Positions 34,749 through 43,504 are shown, numbered from the stretch's first letter. The stretch: DNA of 64,000 nucleotides from Rhizobium sp. CIAT894 (GCF_000172795.2 NZ_CP020947.1:1305001-1369000); one strand, 5' to 3'. Notes: a model not told the origin generated them from the letters alone. A program made the numbers and translations.

Positions 34749-36251
34749 CTATTGGAAGGCCGTCTCGAAGAAGCTGCGCAGCTTGCGCGAATGCAGTGCT
34801 TCCTTCGGCATGGCGGCGAGCTTCTGCACGGCGCGGATGCCGATCTGCAGATGCTGGTTGACCTGCGTGCGATAAAAGGCCGTCGCCATGCCCGGCAGCT
34901 TCAACTCGCCGTGCAGCGGCTTGTCGGAGACGCAGAGCAGCGTGCCGTAGGGCACGCGGAAGCGGAAGCCGTTGGCGGCGATCGTTGCCGATTCCATGTC
35001 GAGCGCGATCGCACGCGCCTGGGAAAGCCGCTTTACCGGCCCGCGCTGGTCGCGCAGTTCCCAGTTGCGATTGTCGATCGTGCCGACGGTGCCGGTGCGC
35101 ATGATGCGCTTCAGCTCGAAACCCTCGTAACCGGTGATTTCGGCGACGGCCGCTTCCAGCGCCACCTGCACTTCGGCGAGCGCGGGAATCGGCACCCAGA
35201 CCGGCAGGTCGTCGTCGAGAACATGGTCCTCGCGCATATAGGCATGGGCGAGAACATAATCGCCGAGCCGCTGGCTGTTGCGCAGACCGGCGCAATGGCC
35301 GAGCATCAGCCAGGCATGCGGGCGCAGCACGGCGACGTGGTCGGTGATCGTCTTGGCATTGGAAGGGCCGACGCCGATATTGATCATGGTGATCCCGGCA
35401 TGGCCCTTCTTCTTCAGGTGATAGGCCGGCATCTGCGGCAGGCGGGCAAGTGTCGCATCCGTTTCCGGCGCGCTCGATCCGGGCAGGGTGACGATGTTGC
35501 CGGGCTCGACGAAGGCGGTGTAACCGTCGCCGCCCTCCGCCATCAGCTTGCGCGCCCAGCTGCAGAATTCATCGATATAGAACTGGTAGTTGGTGAACAG
35601 CACGAAATTCTGGAAATGCTCGGCATGCGTCGCCGTATAATGCGACAGGCGGGCGAGCGAATAATCGATGCGCTGAGCGGTGAACGGCGCCAGCGGCGAG
35701 GGCTCTCCCGGCGGCGGGATATATTCGCCGTTGGCGATCTCATCGTCGGTGGTGTTGAGATCGGGCGTATCGAAGATATCGCGCATCGGAATGTCGATGA
35801 AGGCGTTGGTGGACGCTTCCACATGCGCACCCTCGCCGAAGGCGAAGTGCAGGGGGATCGGCGTCGTCGATTCCGAGACGATGACCGGAACATTGTGGCT
35901 CTTCACCAGGAGCGCCAGCTGCTCTTTCAAGTAATGCTTGAAGAGCTTCGGCCGGGTGACTGTCGTCGTATAGATGCCCGGTGCCGTGACATGGCCGTAG
36001 GAAAGGCGCGAATCGACGTGGCCGAAGCTTGTCGTCTCGATGCTGACCTGCGGATAGAAAGCACGGTAGCGCGAGGAGATCGGAGCGCCTTGCGCAAGCT
36101 CGGTGAAGCTCTTGATCAGGAAAGCCGTATTGCGCTCATAAAGCGCCGTCAGCGCTTCCACGGCCTTGGCCGGATCATCAAAGCTCTGCGGCTGAAAAGG
36201 GGGGGGCGAGGATATATCGAGGGGCGGTAAAGGGGAGATTCGTTTGTTCAT
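34749..36251 (-). CDS. amn: AMP nucleosidase
   Basis: 500-residue enzyme that splits AMP into adenine and ribose 5-phosphate, part of purine salvage and adenylate balance. The N-terminal family domain (~25-180: SRYRAFYPQVSIETTSFGHV, TVTRPKLFKHYL) is followed by a nucleoside-phosphorylase-like domain (~200-480) with INIGVGPSNAKTITDHVAVL and the substrate-binding ALDMESATIAANG. Length matches E. coli Amn (~484). ATG at 36251 after a purine-rich stretch. It stands alone; 84 nt downstream of a small membrane-protein gene on the same strand. Confidence 0.95.
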   Translation of the reverse strand: MNKRISPLPPLDISSPPPFQPQSFDDPAKAVEALTALYERNTAFLIKSFTELAQGAPISSRYRAFYPQVSIETTSFGHVDSRLSYGHVTAPGIYTTTVTRPKLFKHYLKEQLALLVKSHNVPVIVSESTTPIPLHFAFGEGAHVEASTNAFIDIPMRDIFDTPDLNTTDDEIANGEYIPPPGEPSPLAPFTAQRIDYSLARLSHYTATHAEHFQNFVLFTNYQFYIDEFCSWARKLMAEGGDGYTAFVEPGNIVTLPGSSAPETDATLARLPQMPAYHLKKKGHAGITMINIGVGPSNAKTITDHVAVLRPHAWLMLGHCAGLRNSQRLGDYVLAHAYMREDHVLDDDLPVWVPIPALAEVQVALEAAVAEITGYEGFELKRIMRTGTVGTIDNRNWELRDQRGPVKRLSQARAIALDMESATIAANGFRFRVPYGTLLCVSDKPLHGELKLPGMATAFYRTQVNQHLQIGIRAVQKLAAMPKEALHSRKLRSFFETAFQ

Positions 36252-36336
36252 GACGCATTATAGAGAGTTGTTTTTGACAAGCAAACGACGCGCGCCGGCA
36301 GAATCCGATTATTTTCCTCTTCGGTGTCGGATGCAC

Positions 36337-36516
36337 TCACTGCACCGATGGCGTGCAGAATGTGCCGTTTCTCTCCAGGCAGGTATAGCTCGCCCCGAAA
36401 TGCGACTGCGCGCCGCCGCCGCCATTGTGCACCACGACCGCCGAAAACGTGAAGGCGAAGATCGCCGCAAACAGCGTGATGATGCTGAAGCGTCTTGCCA
36501 GAATATACATGTCCAT
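36337..36516 (-). CDS. small membrane or secreted protein
   Basis: 59-residue product starting MDMYILARRFSIITLFAA, with a hydrophobic helix (~8-28) that is either a signal peptide or an anchor, then Gly-rich and two Cys (YTCLERNGTFC) that could pair in the periplasm. The ATG at 36516 follows GGGGGCAAGGCA; a longer frame starts at 36537. No family is recognised. Confidence 0.6.
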   Translation of the reverse strand: MDMYILARRFSIITLFAAIFAFTFSAVVVHNGGGGAQSHFGASYTCLERNGTFCTPSVQ

Positions 36517-36787
36517 TGCCTTGCCCCCGATACGCAACTCTATCGTGAGAAGAGTTTTGCCATGGGCCGGCTGAATGAGTGCTGAGATACCGGTTCATCC
36601 ACCGTTCATGGAAGTCAGCCGGCTAAGGGCTCGGGAACGGGCGGCATCTGTGTTTCGATGGGCTATTCCAGCCCGTGCGCGACCATTTGGATTGTTTCCA
36701 CGAGCAGGGCCGCAAAGAAGTTCGAGACATGCCGGCCTCGGCATGCCTTTGCGCTGCCACGGTAATTGCGGAGGCGTGTTTTTGGCC

Positions 36788-37126
36788 TCAGAGCCGCGTC
36801 CAGGTCTGGGACTTGCAGAGGATCTTCATCACGCAGCCCTGCATCCGCAGCGAATTGCCGGAAATCTTGCCGGAGCCGCTATAGGTTTTCTCGGCGGCCG
36901 GATCGGTGATCTCACCGGCATAGCTGCCGCCGGTTCCAGCAAGCGTGCCGATCTTCCGGCCGGCGTATTTGCCGGTCTTCAGCGTCACGCAATAACTGCC
37001 GCCGCAGGATGCGATCACCGCCGTATCGCCGGCAGCCGTCTTCCAGTTGCCGACGATCGGCTCCTCGGCATGCACGATACCGGCGATCACTGTAATGGCT
37101 GCGGCGAGAACGAAGCTGCGGATCAT
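36788..37126 (-). CDS. DUF2147-type secreted protein
   Basis: 112-residue protein with a signal peptide cleaved after VHA (residues 1-20: MIRSFVLAAAITVIAGIVHA) and a small beta-rich domain with VGNWKTAAGD, GKYAGRKIG and the late SLRMQGCVMKILCKSQTW, which fit the DUF2147 family. Three or four cysteines suggest disulfides. The ATG at 37126 has GGAGGAAAAG directly before it. Family function is unknown; members are periplasmic. The upstream 442 nt are shared with the divergent Sel1 gene. Confidence 0.82.
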   Translation of the reverse strand: MIRSFVLAAAITVIAGIVHAEEPIVGNWKTAAGDTAVIASCGGSYCVTLKTGKYAGRKIGTLAGTGGSYAGEITDPAAEKTYSGSGKISGNSLRMQGCVMKILCKSQTWTRL

Positions 37127-37464
37127 CTTTTCCTCCATGATGCCCCTGATGGTCGGCGAAAATAGCTGACGCGAACGTAAAGGTAAATATGTGCGGTGGC
37201 TTCTCTAAACCCGGGAAAAACGGTAGAAAAAAGCCGTCTGGCGAGCGTGCGGCCATATCGCCTGCTGATTTCATGATGAACGATCCCTTTATTTTCAAAT
37301 CTGAATCTTTCGTAAAATTCGCGCGAAAGTCCTTAATTCGCAAGGCATCTGATGTTTAACAAAAATCCAAATTTACCAAGCATTTGCACTTTGTTTGTCT
37401 AGAATTAATCATGCATTTTAGGCGTTTTTTGAAAGCCGTTTGGCATAGTGAACCCATCAAACGA
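37127..37464. promoter_or_regulatory. AT-rich divergent intergenic region
   Basis: Holds no gene I can support. The DNA from 37280 to 37440 is markedly AT-rich compared with its surroundings (many A/T runs), fitting promoters for the DUF2147 gene leftward and the Sel1 gene rightward. Confidence 0.4.
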
Positions 37465-37568
37465 GCGGGGCAAACCCGCCGGACCGCAAGGGCCGCAAGC
37501 CGCGATAGACGGCAAGGCCCGGAGGTAAAACAGGGTAAGTCATAAACAGGCTAACAGGGATAAAACCG
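37465..37568 (+). ncRNA. candidate structured 5' leader of the Sel1-repeat gene
   Basis: The leader starts with a GCGGG-GCAAA-CCCGC hairpin (37465-37479), then a GC-rich segment with a CC-GCAA-GG tetraloop hairpin and a GCCG...CGGC stem (to about 37514), and ends with the ribosome site before 37569. It contains GGGCAAACC and CGCAAGCC, which resemble conserved parts of c-di-GMP-I (GEMM) riboswitches, but the third stem is much shorter than in that class. A structured leader is likely; riboswitch identity is speculative. Confidence 0.35.
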
Positions 37569-37835
37569 ATGGCACGCTTTGAAATGCACAATGCTGAAAC
37601 GGCCACCATGGGTGGCGACAACAGCGCCGATGTCTTCTGTGAAATGGGTCTGATGTATGCAACCGGCCGCGGCTGCGACGTCGATCTGGTCGCAGCTCAC
37701 AAATGGCTCAACATCGCCGCAATCAAGGGCAACGACCGCGCCGCCGAGCTTCGCGCCGACGTGGCCGCCGCCATGGACAAGATGCAGATCGTCGCGGCGC
37801 TGCGCGCCGCCCGCGAATGGATGACGGTTCACTGA
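37569..37835 (+). CDS. Sel1/TPR-like repeat protein
   Basis: 88-residue protein with one to two Sel1-type helical repeats: CEMGLMYATGRGCDVDLVAA (residues ~24-43) and HKWLNIAAIKGNDRAAELRA (~44-63) followed by a coiled C-terminal helix. Sel1 repeats mediate protein contacts. No signal peptide is present, so it is cytoplasmic. An AGGGA site lies 11 nt before the ATG. It has a GC-rich structured leader and its own terminator, so it is a single-gene unit. Partner unknown. Confidence 0.82.
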   Translation: MARFEMHNAETATMGGDNSADVFCEMGLMYATGRGCDVDLVAAHKWLNIAAIKGNDRAAELRADVAAAMDKMQIVAALRAAREWMTVH

Positions 37836-37924
37836 GACCGTTTCCAACTGAGAATATCGATAGAATAACAACCTCGAAAAGAGGGGGACTGGCGGGACGC
37901 TTTGGACGCGGCCGGCGCCGGGAG

Positions 37925-37976
37925 AAGAGAACCGCGACCGGATCCTCCACCGGCCGCGGCTCTTGCTGTTTTACTT
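37925..37976 (+). terminator. probable intrinsic terminator after the Sel1 gene
   Basis: Imperfect stem with arms near 37925-37940 (AAGAG, CCGCG, CCGG) and 37950-37964 (CCGG, CGCGG, CTCTT), followed by a T-rich run around 37965-37976. About 90 nt past the stop codon. Confidence 0.6.
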
Positions 37977-38036
37977 TAAAGAGTGAGAGCATGACGTCGC
38001 CCGAAAACCGCTGACACTTTTCGGCATCCTGCTCCA

Positions 38037-39149
38037 TCAGCCGATCTGTTTCAGCACCTGCGGCAGCGCGTCTTCGAGAAGCGCCATATCCGCTTCCGGC
38101 CCGACGCTGACGCGGATGCAGCGGTTGAGCGGCGCCACGCCAGGCATGCGGATGAAGACGCCGCGTTCCATCAGCCCGTCGACGATCGCACGTGCGTAAG
38201 CGCCGTCATGGCCGGCATCGATTGCCACGAAATTCGTCGCCGAGGCCAGGGGCTGAAGACCGTTCGCCCGGGCGATACCGCCGATCCGTTCCCGCGCCGC
38301 GTGGATCTTCCCGACCACCTCGACGAGATAGGCCTGGTCCTTGAGGGCGGCGAGCGCTGCCGCCGTCGCCAGCCGGTTCATGCCGAAATGATTGCGGATC
38401 TTGTCGAAGGCCTGCGCCGTGCCTGCTGTCGAGATCACGTAGCCGATGCGTGCGCCGGCAAGTCCGTAGGCCTTGGAGAAGGTGCGGGTGCGGACGACGT
38501 TCGGCAGCTCGATCAGCGAGGCGATCGACGGCAGCGACCCTGCCGGCCCGGTTTCGCTATAGGCCTCGTCGAGCACCAGCAGCGTTGTCTCGGGCAGCGC
38601 CCGGGCGAAAGCGACGATCCTCTCGGCATCCCACCAGCTTCCCATCGGATTGTCGGGATTGGCGAAATAGACGAGCGGCGCCTTCTCTCGCTTGACCGCA
38701 TCGAGCAGGCCGTCGAGATCCTCGCGGTTGTTGACGTAGGGAACGCTCACCAGGCGGCCGCCGAAACCGGCGACATGGAAGTTGAAGGTCGGATAGGCGC
38801 CGAGCGAGGTGACGACGAGCGCTCCAGGCTCGATCACCAGCCGGACGATCTGGCCGAGCAGTTCGTCGATACCGCCGCCGATGGCAATATTGGCGGCGGC
38901 CACGCCGAGATGAGCGCCAAGTGCTTGCCTCAGCGCGAAATTCTCCGGGTCATTGTATTTCCAGATATTGCCGGCCTCTTCGCGCATCGCCGCAAAGACC
39001 GAAGGGGCGGGACCGAAGCCGTTCTCATTGGCGCCGATGCGCGCCGAAACGGCAAGTCCGCGCTGGCGCTCGATGGCCTCGGGACCGACGAAGGGGACTG
39101 TGGAGGGCAGGGCGCTGGCAAGCGGGGTGAAGCGCGAAAATGCGGACAT
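38037..39149 (-). CDS. HisC-like PLP-dependent aminotransferase
   Basis: 370-residue class I/II aminotransferase of the histidinol-phosphate aminotransferase group. Landmarks are NENGFGP near residue 43, the substrate/PLP loop ANPDNPMGSW near 165, LLVLDEAY near 195 and the Schiff-base Lys in RTFSKAYGLAGARIGYV near 225, ending with the phosphate-binding Arg segment CIRVSVG. The enzyme may make histidine, or act on phenylalanine/tyrosine or other amines, as many HisC paralogues do; no histidine genes are nearby, so hisC identity is not claimed. The start at 39149 fits the family length; the frame runs to 39215. Confidence 0.85.
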   Translation of the reverse strand: MSAFSRFTPLASALPSTVPFVGPEAIERQRGLAVSARIGANENGFGPAPSVFAAMREEAGNIWKYNDPENFALRQALGAHLGVAAANIAIGGGIDELLGQIVRLVIEPGALVVTSLGAYPTFNFHVAGFGGRLVSVPYVNNREDLDGLLDAVKREKAPLVYFANPDNPMGSWWDAERIVAFARALPETTLLVLDEAYSETGPAGSLPSIASLIELPNVVRTRTFSKAYGLAGARIGYVISTAGTAQAFDKIRNHFGMNRLATAAALAALKDQAYLVEVVGKIHAARERIGGIARANGLQPLASATNFVAIDAGHDGAYARAIVDGLMERGVFIRMPGVAPLNRCIRVSVGPEADMALLEDALPQVLKQIG

Positions 39150-39314
39150 GCGACGGCGGTTTCCCGGATATCGTGACAATTGGCGAAACAATAGGCCCGG
39201 GCACGACCAACGCAAGCAAGATTATTTCCGCAGCGACGGCGCCGCGCGTCCTTTCAGACGCAAAGACGCCGGCTCCGATTTAAGGAACGGTGCGGCAGCC
39301 TATTGCCGCGCTGT

Positions 39315-39716
39315 TCACGCGCGGAAGATCGGCGCGCGCCGGGCGGCGATCGCTTCCATATTGCCGACGAGGAAGTCGGTGCGGACGACGCGGCGCAGAA
39401 CCTCAGGGTCCATGATGTTGATGAACCGCACGCCGATGCGTTCTTTGTGGCGGTAGACCTCGGCGCAGCCGATCCGATAGGCGAGGCCGAGAATGTTGAG
39501 ATAATAATGTTTCGGCAGACCGGCGGTGGTGGACACGATGAACGTGGCGCCGCCCTGCGAAATATCGATGATCTCGGCGCTTCGCATGGAGACGCCGGTG
39601 AGGCACGGCCGGACGGCGACGATGCGGGCTGGCCGCTTGACGCTGAACTCTTCCCAGCGCATGTCGTAGACAGCGGACTTGACCGTGGCAAGGTGTGTGG
39701 CGCGGAGCATAGACAT
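39315..39716 (-). CDS. PilZ-like domain protein 1
   Basis: 133-residue protein resembling PilZ, the small beta-barrel c-di-GMP receptor domain. The N-terminus supplies an arginine run (WEEFSVKRPARIVAVR), where PilZ has its RxxxR motif, and the barrel gives IIDISQGGATFIVST, matching the second motif D/NxSxxG as DISQGG. Both c-di-GMP-binding elements are therefore plausible. GGAG lies seven nt upstream of the ATG. A second similar gene is 1.1 kb away with a host-attachment-type gene between. Confidence 0.75.
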   Translation of the reverse strand: MSMLRATHLATVKSAVYDMRWEEFSVKRPARIVAVRPCLTGVSMRSAEIIDISQGGATFIVSTTAGLPKHYYLNILGLAYRIGCAEVYRHKERIGVRFINIMDPEVLRRVVRTDFLVGNMEAIAARRAPIFRA

Positions 39717-39950
39717 TCACATTCTCCGTCAGTCAGGACGCATTTGGGGTTTAATCATAGCAAGCAGGTCTTGATGATGAGCGGCGGTCGATCACGATCA
39801 AGCGGATATCGATCCCAATCAAGGTCACATGAATGTTTTGCACATTCGTCAACGATAAAATTACAATTTTAACGAGTTCAAACTTTGTTCCCAAGCGGGA
39901 CGCCCCGATGTTCATTATCGGGACGCGGTCCTTCATTCCGAAGTCTCGGT

Positions 39951-40230
39951 TCAGCCGAAATTTCTGGCGGCGAGACATCCGCCGCCGGCGGTCAGCGCCG
40001 TCAGCAAGGTGCCGCAGATCATCTCGACAAGGCCCATGAAAGTGGCCAGCGGCTAGGTTGGTGACGTCGTACGTGCCATAGGCCGCCAGTCCCGGAATGG
40101 CACCATGGAGAAAGGCGGTGGCGACAGGGCCTGCAACGCGGCAAGCACAATTACCGCGGCGGCAAAGAACAAATAGAAAGTGCCGGCTTGGTCGCTGGCC
40201 GATCGATTTTGCCGCAATTTTCCCGAACTC
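39951..40230 (-). pseudogene. DUF2177 membrane protein remnant
   Basis: Three frames on the minus strand each give a piece of one DUF2177-type membrane protein in the correct order: AGTFYLFFAAAVIVLAALQA, then VATAFLHGAIPGLAAYGTYD with VTNLA, then PLATFMGLVEMICGTLLTAL with TAGGGCLAARNFG and a stop at 39951. At least two frameshifts separate them, and the N-terminal ~60 residues are absent because the next gene starts there. No protein can be made from this stretch. The remaining 39717-39950 holds nothing else I can support. Confidence 0.72.
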
Positions 40231-40303
40231 TTTCAATGGCCGGGCGTTGTGCCTTCATCGATGAAGCAGGGCGCGCTTCAAACGACGACAGCGAGGAGTT
40301 GAT

Positions 40304-40750
40304 ATGACCGACGTCAAGATCCCTTGGAAATCATGGGTGGTGGTCTGCAATGGAGCCAAGGCTCTGATCATGAGGAATGCCGGCGATGCCACGCTGATGA
40401 ACCTGAAGGTGCTGGAAACCCTGACGCAGCCGAATGAGCCCGATCGCGAACTCGGCGCCGACAAACCCGGCCGCAGCCATACCGCCGACGGCTTCAGCCG
40501 CAGCGCCGTCGAAGAGACTGATTGGCACGATCAGGCCGAAGTCCAATTTCTGCAACACGTGGCGGAAAGGCTGGACGAACTGGCGCAAGAAAAGGACGCC
40601 CCCGGTATTATCCTCGTTGCGCCGCCGAAGGCGCTAGGCGCAATACGTCCGGTACTCAGCGCCGACACGCAGGCGGCGATATCAGCGGAATTGGCGAAGG
40701 ACTACACCAATATGCCGGTCGATGAGATCGAGCGGCATCTCGCGGCCTGA
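40304..40750 (+). CDS. host attachment family protein
   Basis: 148-residue protein of the Host_attach family, named for an Agrobacterium attachment locus. Features are the N-terminal WVVVCNGAKALIMRN (nucleotide-like strand), a loop with DKPGRSHTADG near residue 55, and the C-terminal helix KDYTNMPVDEIERHL, where the family has KDLTNLPxxEIxxHL. It is cytoplasmic and soluble; the fold resembles eRF1 domain-type barrels, so a role at the host surface is doubtful despite the name. GAGGAG lies upstream. The gene stands alone. Confidence 0.88.
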   Translation: MTDVKIPWKSWVVVCNGAKALIMRNAGDATLMNLKVLETLTQPNEPDRELGADKPGRSHTADGFSRSAVEETDWHDQAEVQFLQHVAERLDELAQEKDAPGIILVAPPKALGAIRPVLSADTQAAISAELAKDYTNMPVDEIERHLAA

Positions 40751-40843
40751 GGCCGTTTGCGCAACCGGGGAACGCGGATTGACGGCCCGCGTTTTTCGTG
40801 TCGGGTGCGCTGCACGCTGACAGCTCACGGATGGAAAAGAGCC

Positions 40844-41176
40844 TCAGGTTTCGAAGCTCAGTCGCAGAACGTGGTGCAGGAATTCCGGATTGAGCAGCAT
40901 GTTGAAGCCGATCGTCACCAATTCGCCTTCGCGCTTGACCATGGTTGCGCCGATCTCGTCATGGATGCCGAGGATTTCAAGGAAGAAATGGCTCGGCATA
41001 TCCAGGTTCGGGCTGACTTCAAGCAGTGCGCCGGCGAGTGTGATCGTGCGGATCAGGCAGCGCACCTGCGTTCCGGTGCTGAGATGGTGGCCGACGAAGA
41101 TGATGTTGCCCGGCCTGTCGAGATTGAATTCCCTGTAAGCACGTTCCGGCTTGGGGTGTTCTGTGTCGAGGTGCAT
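40844..41176 (-). CDS. PilZ-like domain protein 2
   Basis: 110-residue protein with a likely PilZ beta-barrel: REFNLDRPGNIIFVGHHLST provides the Arg region, and TITLAGALLEVSPNLDMPSH the following strands. The second binding motif (D/NxSxxG) reads TITLAGA and lacks the acidic/Asn and Ser, so c-di-GMP binding is less sure than for protein 1. The last strands (FFLEILGIHDEIGATMVKRE) parallel those of protein 1 (YYLNILGLAYRIGCAEVYRH), supporting paralogy. Ribosome site AAAAGGG nine nt before the ATG. Confidence 0.72.
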   Translation of the reverse strand: MHLDTEHPKPERAYREFNLDRPGNIIFVGHHLSTGTQVRCLIRTITLAGALLEVSPNLDMPSHFFLEILGIHDEIGATMVKREGELVTIGFNMLLNPEFLHHVLRLSFET

Positions 41177-41531
41177 CTGAAAGGCCCTTTTAGCCTCCGC
41201 TTATTCCACGACAGGACATTAGCTGAAGAATGCTGATGGCAGCTTAACAACATCGATAAGATTGACCGCTTCTGTCAGACTTGCAGGAAAATCGCACCGA
41301 TTTCGTGCAGATTTGCCCCAAATTTGTTCATTCCCCGCGCACTTGCGCCATTCTTGACACGGCGGCGACGTTCGCGCATACAAAGGCCGGTTCGAGGCAC
41401 CGGCCGCTCGCGGATGAAAATCCATGGTGAAGCCCTCGCGATCATGGTCACGGCCTCTTGTGCATGCTGACTGACGGCAATGCGGGCCCCCATCCACAGT
41501 CGAAGAGCATGCCTTGCGAAGGCTTTACTCC

Positions 41532-41972
41532 ATGACGACGACTTATCCTGCCATTGACGAATTGAAGGCCCAGGCCAAGCGCCTGCGCCAGGCGATGAAC
41601 GACCGCGGCACCGCGCTGACGCACAGTGGGGCCCTGGAACTGATTGCCCGCCAGCACGGCGCGCGCGACTGGAACACGCTTGCGGCCCTTGCGGCAAAGC
41701 CGAATACCGGTCCGAAGACGCAGCTCTTCGTCGGCGCCCATATTCGCGGCCGTTATCTCAATCAGCCGTTCACCGGCGAAATTCTCACGCTTTCGGCCCT
41801 GCCGGGTGGCGATCTCCAGCGGATCACCATCCATTTCGACGAGCCGGTGGATGTCGTCACCTTCGACAGCTTTTCGGCCTTTCGCCGGCGTGTGAGCGCG
41901 CAGATCGATGCTGATGGCGTGTCGCCGCGGAAGACCTCGAACGGCGTGCCGCATCTGGTGCTCGATCTCTAA
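41532..41972 (+). CDS. glyoxalase superfamily-related protein
   Basis: 146-residue protein whose N-terminal part (~5-60: AIDELKAQAKRLRQAMNDRG, then LTHSGALELIARQHGARDWN and TLAAL) is the short helical domain found ahead of or fused to glyoxalase/VOC-like proteins. The second half is beta-rich (GAHIRGRYLNQPFTGEILTL). No metal-binding His/Glu set is obvious, so enzymatic activity is not claimed. The start at 41532 is weakly supported (AAGG). It lies 82 nt upstream of the MATE transporter gene and may be co-transcribed. Confidence 0.72.
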   Translation: MTTTYPAIDELKAQAKRLRQAMNDRGTALTHSGALELIARQHGARDWNTLAALAAKPNTGPKTQLFVGAHIRGRYLNQPFTGEILTLSALPGGDLQRITIHFDEPVDVVTFDSFSAFRRRVSAQIDADGVSPRKTSNGVPHLVLDL

Positions 41973-42054
41973 TTTCTTCCATTTCTTCGCGACGATCCGT
42001 ATCCGCATGATTTCCAGCCGGATCGGACGTCGCTCGACATCGCACGGACTTTCC

Positions 42055-43422
42055 ATGACCGATCTTTCCAAAGGCAACGTCTTTCTTACCGGCTGGCTGC
42101 CGGGCGTCTTCATCAAAACGGCGGCGCCGATCATCGCGATCACCACCGTCAACGGCCTCTTCACCGTCGTCGACGCCTATTTCCTCGGCGCCTATGTCGG
42201 CCCCGATGCGCTTTCGGCCGTCAGCCTGATTTTCCCCGGGCTGATGCTGTTGATCGCCCTGCAGTCGCTCGTTTCGAACGGCATGGCGAGCATCCTCGCC
42301 CGCCGGCTCGGGGCAGGCGATTGCCAGGGCGCGGCCAGGCTATTTGCCGGCGCCCACACGCTGGCGCTGGCCGTCACCCTGATCCTCAACATGCTCTATT
42401 GGAGCGCTGGCCGGCAGATTATCGATGCCGGTGCTGCGGGCAACGCCGCGGTAGCCGATGGCGCGATGCTGTTCATGGGCGCGATGATCGCCTTTGCACC
42501 GGTCTGCTTCTTCCTGTCGCTGCATCTCGACGGGTTGCGCTGCGAAGGCAAGATCGGGTTCATGACGCTGGTGACGCTGTCGGCCTCGCTGCTGAACATC
42601 CTCGCCAACTGGCTGTTCATGGCGGTGATGCATTGGGGTGTGCTCGGCTCGGCGGCCGGCTCCATCGCATCGCAATTCGTCTGCCTTGCAGCGGTGCTGG
42701 TCTACCGTTGGCGCCGGCCGGCGGCACTCAGGCCTTCCCGGGGAGCCGCCCTTGCCGAGTGGCGCGGCATCTTCGTTTTCGGCGCGCCGATGAGCCTCGG
42801 CTTCATCGGCATATCGCTGGCATCGGCCGCCATTCTGATCAACGTCTCGCTCTGGAGCACGCATGATCATACCGCGACGGTGGCCGCCTACGGCATCATC
42901 ACCCGGATCATGACCTTCACCTATCTGCCGCTGCTCGGCCTCAGCATCGCCCTGCAGACGATCGCCGGCAACAATCACGGCGCCGGCTTCAAGCTTCGCG
43001 TCGGTCGCAGCCTGCAGATCGCCATGCTTGCAGCGCTTGTCTATTGCACGCTGGTGGAGATCGCCGTCGAGCTCACGGCCGGCCGCCTCGGCGCCGTCTT
43101 CGTCGCCGACCCCGCCGTAACGGCCGAGGTCAGGCGAATTCTGCCCTGGACGATCGGCGCCTATTTCCTCTTCGGGCAGATGCTGATTCTGTCGTCCTAT
43201 TTCCAGTCGATCGGCGATGCGCCGCGCGCGGCGATCTTCGGCCTGTCACGGCCCTATCTGCTCACCCTGCCGCTCACCTTCCTGCTGCCTTTTGTGTTCG
43301 GTGAGCAGGGGATCTGGATGGTGCCGGTCTTCGCCGAGGCAGGCATGGTCGTCCTTGCCTTGCTGGTGCTGTCGCAGAACGCCAGACGCCGCGGCTGGCG
43401 CTACGGGCTTCTTCCGGTCTGA
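42055..43422 (+). CDS. MATE family multidrug/Na+ efflux transporter
   Basis: 455-residue twelve-helix MATE exporter with two related six-helix halves (~15-225 and ~240-450). Visible features: IAITTVNGLFTVVDAYFLGA in helix 1-2, SLVSNGMASILARRLGAGD in helix 2-3, and YGIITRIMTFTYLPLLGLSI in helix 7-8, the standard MATE pattern. Members use Na+ or H+ to expel cationic drugs or plant compounds. No regulator gene is adjacent. The ATG at 42055 lacks a strong ribosome site; an earlier ATG at 42007 is possible but adds an atypical leader. Confidence 0.9.
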   Translation: MTDLSKGNVFLTGWLPGVFIKTAAPIIAITTVNGLFTVVDAYFLGAYVGPDALSAVSLIFPGLMLLIALQSLVSNGMASILARRLGAGDCQGAARLFAGAHTLALAVTLILNMLYWSAGRQIIDAGAAGNAAVADGAMLFMGAMIAFAPVCFFLSLHLDGLRCEGKIGFMTLVTLSASLLNILANWLFMAVMHWGVLGSAAGSIASQFVCLAAVLVYRWRRPAALRPSRGAALAEWRGIFVFGAPMSLGFIGISLASAAILINVSLWSTHDHTATVAAYGIITRIMTFTYLPLLGLSIALQTIAGNNHGAGFKLRVGRSLQIAMLAALVYCTLVEIAVELTAGRLGAVFVADPAVTAEVRRILPWTIGAYFLFGQMLILSSYFQSIGDAPRAAIFGLSRPYLLTLPLTFLLPFVFGEQGIWMVPVFAEAGMVVLALLVLSQNARRRGWRYGLLPV

Positions 43423-43439
43423 AAGGCCGTGCTCTCCAA

Positions 43440-43481
43440 GAACCGACCCCGAAAGTTGGACACCAACCTCGGGGTCGGTTC
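43440..43481. terminator. hairpin between convergent genes
   Basis: 13-bp perfect stem GAACCGACCCCGA (43440-43452) and its complement (43469-43481), 16-nt loop, 17 nt past the MATE stop and 24 nt before the Cys-rich gene's stop. There is no strong T-run. The inner sequence recalls an insertion-sequence end, but no transposase is present. Confidence 0.6.
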
Positions 43482-43504
43482 ATCTGTGGCTTTGCAGATA
43501 CCGT

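Noticed and set aside
39751..40236. A single 161-residue membrane-protein gene in this frame
   Set aside because: Only the middle of this frame matches a DUF2177-like protein; the flanking parts of that protein are in the other two frames, so it is a remnant.
41219..41497. A 92-residue minus-strand gene before the glyoxalase-related gene
   Set aside because: No ribosome site, no domain and poor codon pattern; it lies in what looks like a promoter region.
43440..43481. Possible insertion-sequence end (the ACCCCGAAAGTTGGACA-like inner part)
   Set aside because: There is no transposase, no second terminal repeat and no target duplication; a terminator between convergent genes explains it better.
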